Below are positions 61,481 to 64,000 of a stretch of DNA of 64,000 nt, piece by piece. The notes under the pieces are model-generated. The model was given only the letters and a program-made list of their open reading frames with translations, made no database searches and was not told where the DNA came from. How positions within the stretch are numbered: position 1 is the first letter of the stretch; each line of letters begins with the position of its first letter. The translations under genes were made by a program, and so were the position numbers. The stretch comes from Marisa cornuarietis (lineage: Eukaryota; Mollusca; Gastropoda; Architaenioglossa; Ampullariidae), in NCBI GenBank assembly GCA_004794655.1, contig SMMW01000605.1:744001-808000 (forward strand), read 5' to 3'.

Positions 61481-63432
61481 TAGCCGCTTCTTTCATCGCT
61501 TGGTTAAAGTTGGTGATTGTCATGTGGGTGTCATATGTTAGGACATTGAACTTAGTTCTTTAATGCTATGATGGATTTCCGCTGAACTGCTATTAAGAAT
61601 AATTTAGTCTGAATCGCTGTAACTTACACAATCTGTTGCCATTGTCAGTTATATACCATATATTTTCCTGTCTCCCATGGTTGCAGATCACGTGTGCTTT
61701 CTGTGAAATCACGTGACGACAGCTTTACTTGTACCAAACGGCTTGTTCATTCTCCACATACCCTCTCCCCTATTAAACATCAAAACACAGTTATCATCGC
61801 GAGAAGAGCAGCCGGTACTTTCTGTCGCGGGGATGTAAACACGACGTTCAGTTTATTTCTGTTTTTGTATGTTTTGCTATGAAATAGCGAAAGGCAGGTA
61901 TATATAGCAAAGATCGAGGGAACAGGCAAAGCGCGCATGTGTAAACGGAAAGAATCTGATTTGGGGTACCAGGCGATTGTCTCTCCGGTATCTGTCTCCT
62001 CAGCAATTGCTGCACGTGAGAAGCAGCGTAACCTGAGCATGACCCTCGCACGTCGCAGTCTCAGCTCACACCTTTACAGTTGTCGGCCAGGTGTGAACCG
62101 CGCCTGCCGCTTCTGTCTTGACGGAGGCCATCAGACTTCATCAGCTTGGTTGTCTTGGTATGCGTGACCTCCCTTCGATGCTAGAGGCGGTGGTGAGGGA
62201 GGGGGGGTCAAGGAGGTGGACGGTGGTGGGACATGTGCCGACCTGCGAAAAGTTGTCGCCCTTTGTCTGGTCTTCATGCTTCAGTGGGCAGTATCAAACA
62301 CGTGCAGTCTGACGAACAAGGGAGGACCAGCTAGGTGTGAAAAACAGGTAGTAGGTGAGAGATGCTTGCTCGTAAACTGATGCTTAACTCTAGACCTTTA
62401 TGATGCTTTGAAAAAAAATATCCTTTTCATCAAAAGTGGAGACGTGCATTTGTGAGAATGAGAGAGTTCATCCACTTGAGGTCAAAGCCTATCACTATCG
62501 CACCTCCATCTGCGTGCTTCAGCTTTCAATGTCTACAACAGCCCCCCCACCCCCTCAGAAGATCCCACAAGGCATACGTTAATGAATGGATGACTTTTCG
62601 TTTACCTCTCAGGCTGATGGCACAAGTGGAAAGATGTTTTAGCAAATAAAATTCTCCTCCCCCCTTCTACCCCCCTTCTCCTCCCACAAAACAGGTGAGC
62701 AGTACCTGCAGCGTCTATAACAGTTTTTTTTATTAGTGTTGTTAGCTCTGATGAATGATGATCAACAGAATCCGGTCTTCGTACGTGTGCACCTGAGCGG
62801 AAACTCTTACCTGCTGGCCTTTCATCTCACCACGACCTATACACTCAAAGCAAACAGTTTTCTTGATTGCGTGGTGTCGTGCTGGTGTTATTATCCCCAC
62901 AAGCTATTATTGCAAAAGCAATATTTATTTATTTGCTTATTTCTTCAATCACTTGGCATCCTCGTGTAAGAGAGAGCAATCAGCGATCGTGGTTTGCGAT
63001 AATTATTTGCGGGTGTAGTGCAGCATACTTTGTTGATGATCTCCCCATGAGGGGAGAATGATCCCTTGGAAAAAGGCTACGGAAAGAGATGCTTTCAAGG
63101 GTCGTATGAAAATGGAGACTTGAAACTGTACAAAAGTGTAGACAAGGAAAGGGTACCATCGAGTACATCGTCTTCGAATAAGCTGCTCATTCGTAGTCGT
63201 AGCACTTTCGTTAGGTCACCCTCATTTCGTCCAGGTGTCACGACTCACGCGATCGTACACCTGCGTACAATGTCGAGGGACGGTAGCTTGTCACGTCTGA
63301 CCACCACTTCGCTTACGCAATGTCGAGGTGGTTGACCTTAACCCTGATCAGCAAAACCTGTCTTCTCTCTCTCCCTCACACACACACACTTTCCCGGGTC
63401 ATCGGCACCACTCCAGACTCTCCCGCCCTCAT
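61481..63432. other. No gene recognised
   Basis: Unique sequence with two CACGTG near 61690 and 61711 and a short CT/CA run near 63365-63390. A hairpin CCGCCCTCA...TGAGGGCGG abuts the following SINE. No domain is visible in the open frames. Confidence 0.55.
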
Positions 63433-63596
63433 GTCCTGAGGGCGGTTCGGTTAGCGCCTGTCGCCAATGCTGTAAGAGTTGGTTCAGCTCTCGTCTCGGG
63501 CACGCTCCTCTTTCTCTGCATGTGGCATCTGTTTACAGGGCTGGCTGCCTTGCCGTGATGTAACCTTAGTCGCTGGCTCGGCGTGAAACACCAATC
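63433..63596 (+). mobile_element. tRNA-derived SINE, near full length
   Basis: GGGCGGTTCGGTTAGCGCC (a shortened A-box region) is followed by CAATGCTGTAAGAG and TTGGTTCAGCTCTCGTCTC (B box near 63481). CGGGCACGCTCC, TGTTTACAGGGCTGGCTGCC, GATGTAACC and CGCTGGCTCGGCG then lead to AAACACCAAT. It is the most complete copy of the GGCTCGGCG family here. It lacks a clear A tail. No gene lies after it up to the window end. Confidence 0.8.
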
Positions 63597-64000
63597 CTCC
63601 ACCCCATACCCTGACTTAATCAGAAGTGAGCATCATGAGTGAGCTGTACATCAGCAGCCCACGTGTTAGTTTACTGCATGGCGACCACTACTGGAAACAA
63701 GGCGTTTTATGCAGACCTGCCGAAACTTTTGTTGTAATGCCCAGTTTTCGTACGTTTTCTTAATGTAAACCCCTTCCTCACTAGTTGTTTGTAAGTATAC
63801 CTATCGGGCAGAGGAGCGGAACCTCTTCCCTTTACTCCTTTTGAATTATACTTTGCGCACAGCAGGCTTGATCGTACATATGAGCTACCGTGAATTTCGA
63901 CACTACACGTGCAAACCGTTCTAGTCACCGGTCATTAGCATTGAGTCTTGTGTGCAAGACTTCAGGTCTGAGCCATAAACAATCGGCTCCAAAGTCTCAG
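63597..64000. other. No gene recognised
   Basis: Unique sequence to the window end with no recognised feature. Confidence 0.6.

Overview
The window reads as a gene-poor stretch of animal genomic DNA. It is most likely from a mollusc, possibly a gastropod; this is an inference from the repeat families. There are no bacterial operons, no long intact open reading frames and no rRNA cluster. Simple repeats dominate, with CA/GT, CT/GA and tri- and tetranucleotide runs every few kilobases. Several minisatellites, tRNA-derived SINEs and broken LINEs account for most recognisable structure. Nearly all longer open frames are by-products of tandem repeats.

Left part (1-24 kb): a decayed LINE reverse-transcriptase fragment on the minus strand (about 1-780) runs directly into a 27-bp minisatellite that carries perfect CRE palindromes. 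Further along come a well-preserved SINE with an 11-bp target-site duplication (8304-8584), a SINE-like unit ending in (ATC)22, long CA/GT tracts, a CpG-rich patch with an NRF1 site near 21.8 kb, and an old SINE at 23.9 kb. Middle part (24-37 kb): three minisatellite arrays (24.8, 26.7-28.8 and 35.5 kb), each mixing two unit lengths; a very diverged 29-bp array (31.7 kb); a minus-strand SINE; the minus-strand 3' end of a LINE (34.7-35.2 kb); and the plus-strand 3' end of another LINE (37.0-37.3 kb).

Right part (37-64 kb): the only convincing protein-coding sequence is a 40-bp first coding exon at 41684-41723. It encodes MTRRKQSNPRSVK and stops in phase 1 at a consensus GTAAGT donor. This N-terminal peptide is the NuRD-recruiting motif of zinc-finger transcription factors of the FOG/ZFPM, ZNF423/ZNF521, SALL and BCL11 types, and ZNF423/521-like or FOG-like is the best fit. 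No later exon was recognised, so the rest of the window (over 22 kb) is probably its first intron. That stretch holds a G-quadruplex tract, YY1-like sites, clustered CACGTG E-boxes, one LINE 3' end, several SINE pieces, and two weak protein relics (ZAD-like and LRR-like).

One picture fits the whole window: a developmental transcription-factor locus with long non-coding flanks shaped by retroposons and tandem repeats. Every family assignment here rests on reading by eye and is unverified by any search.
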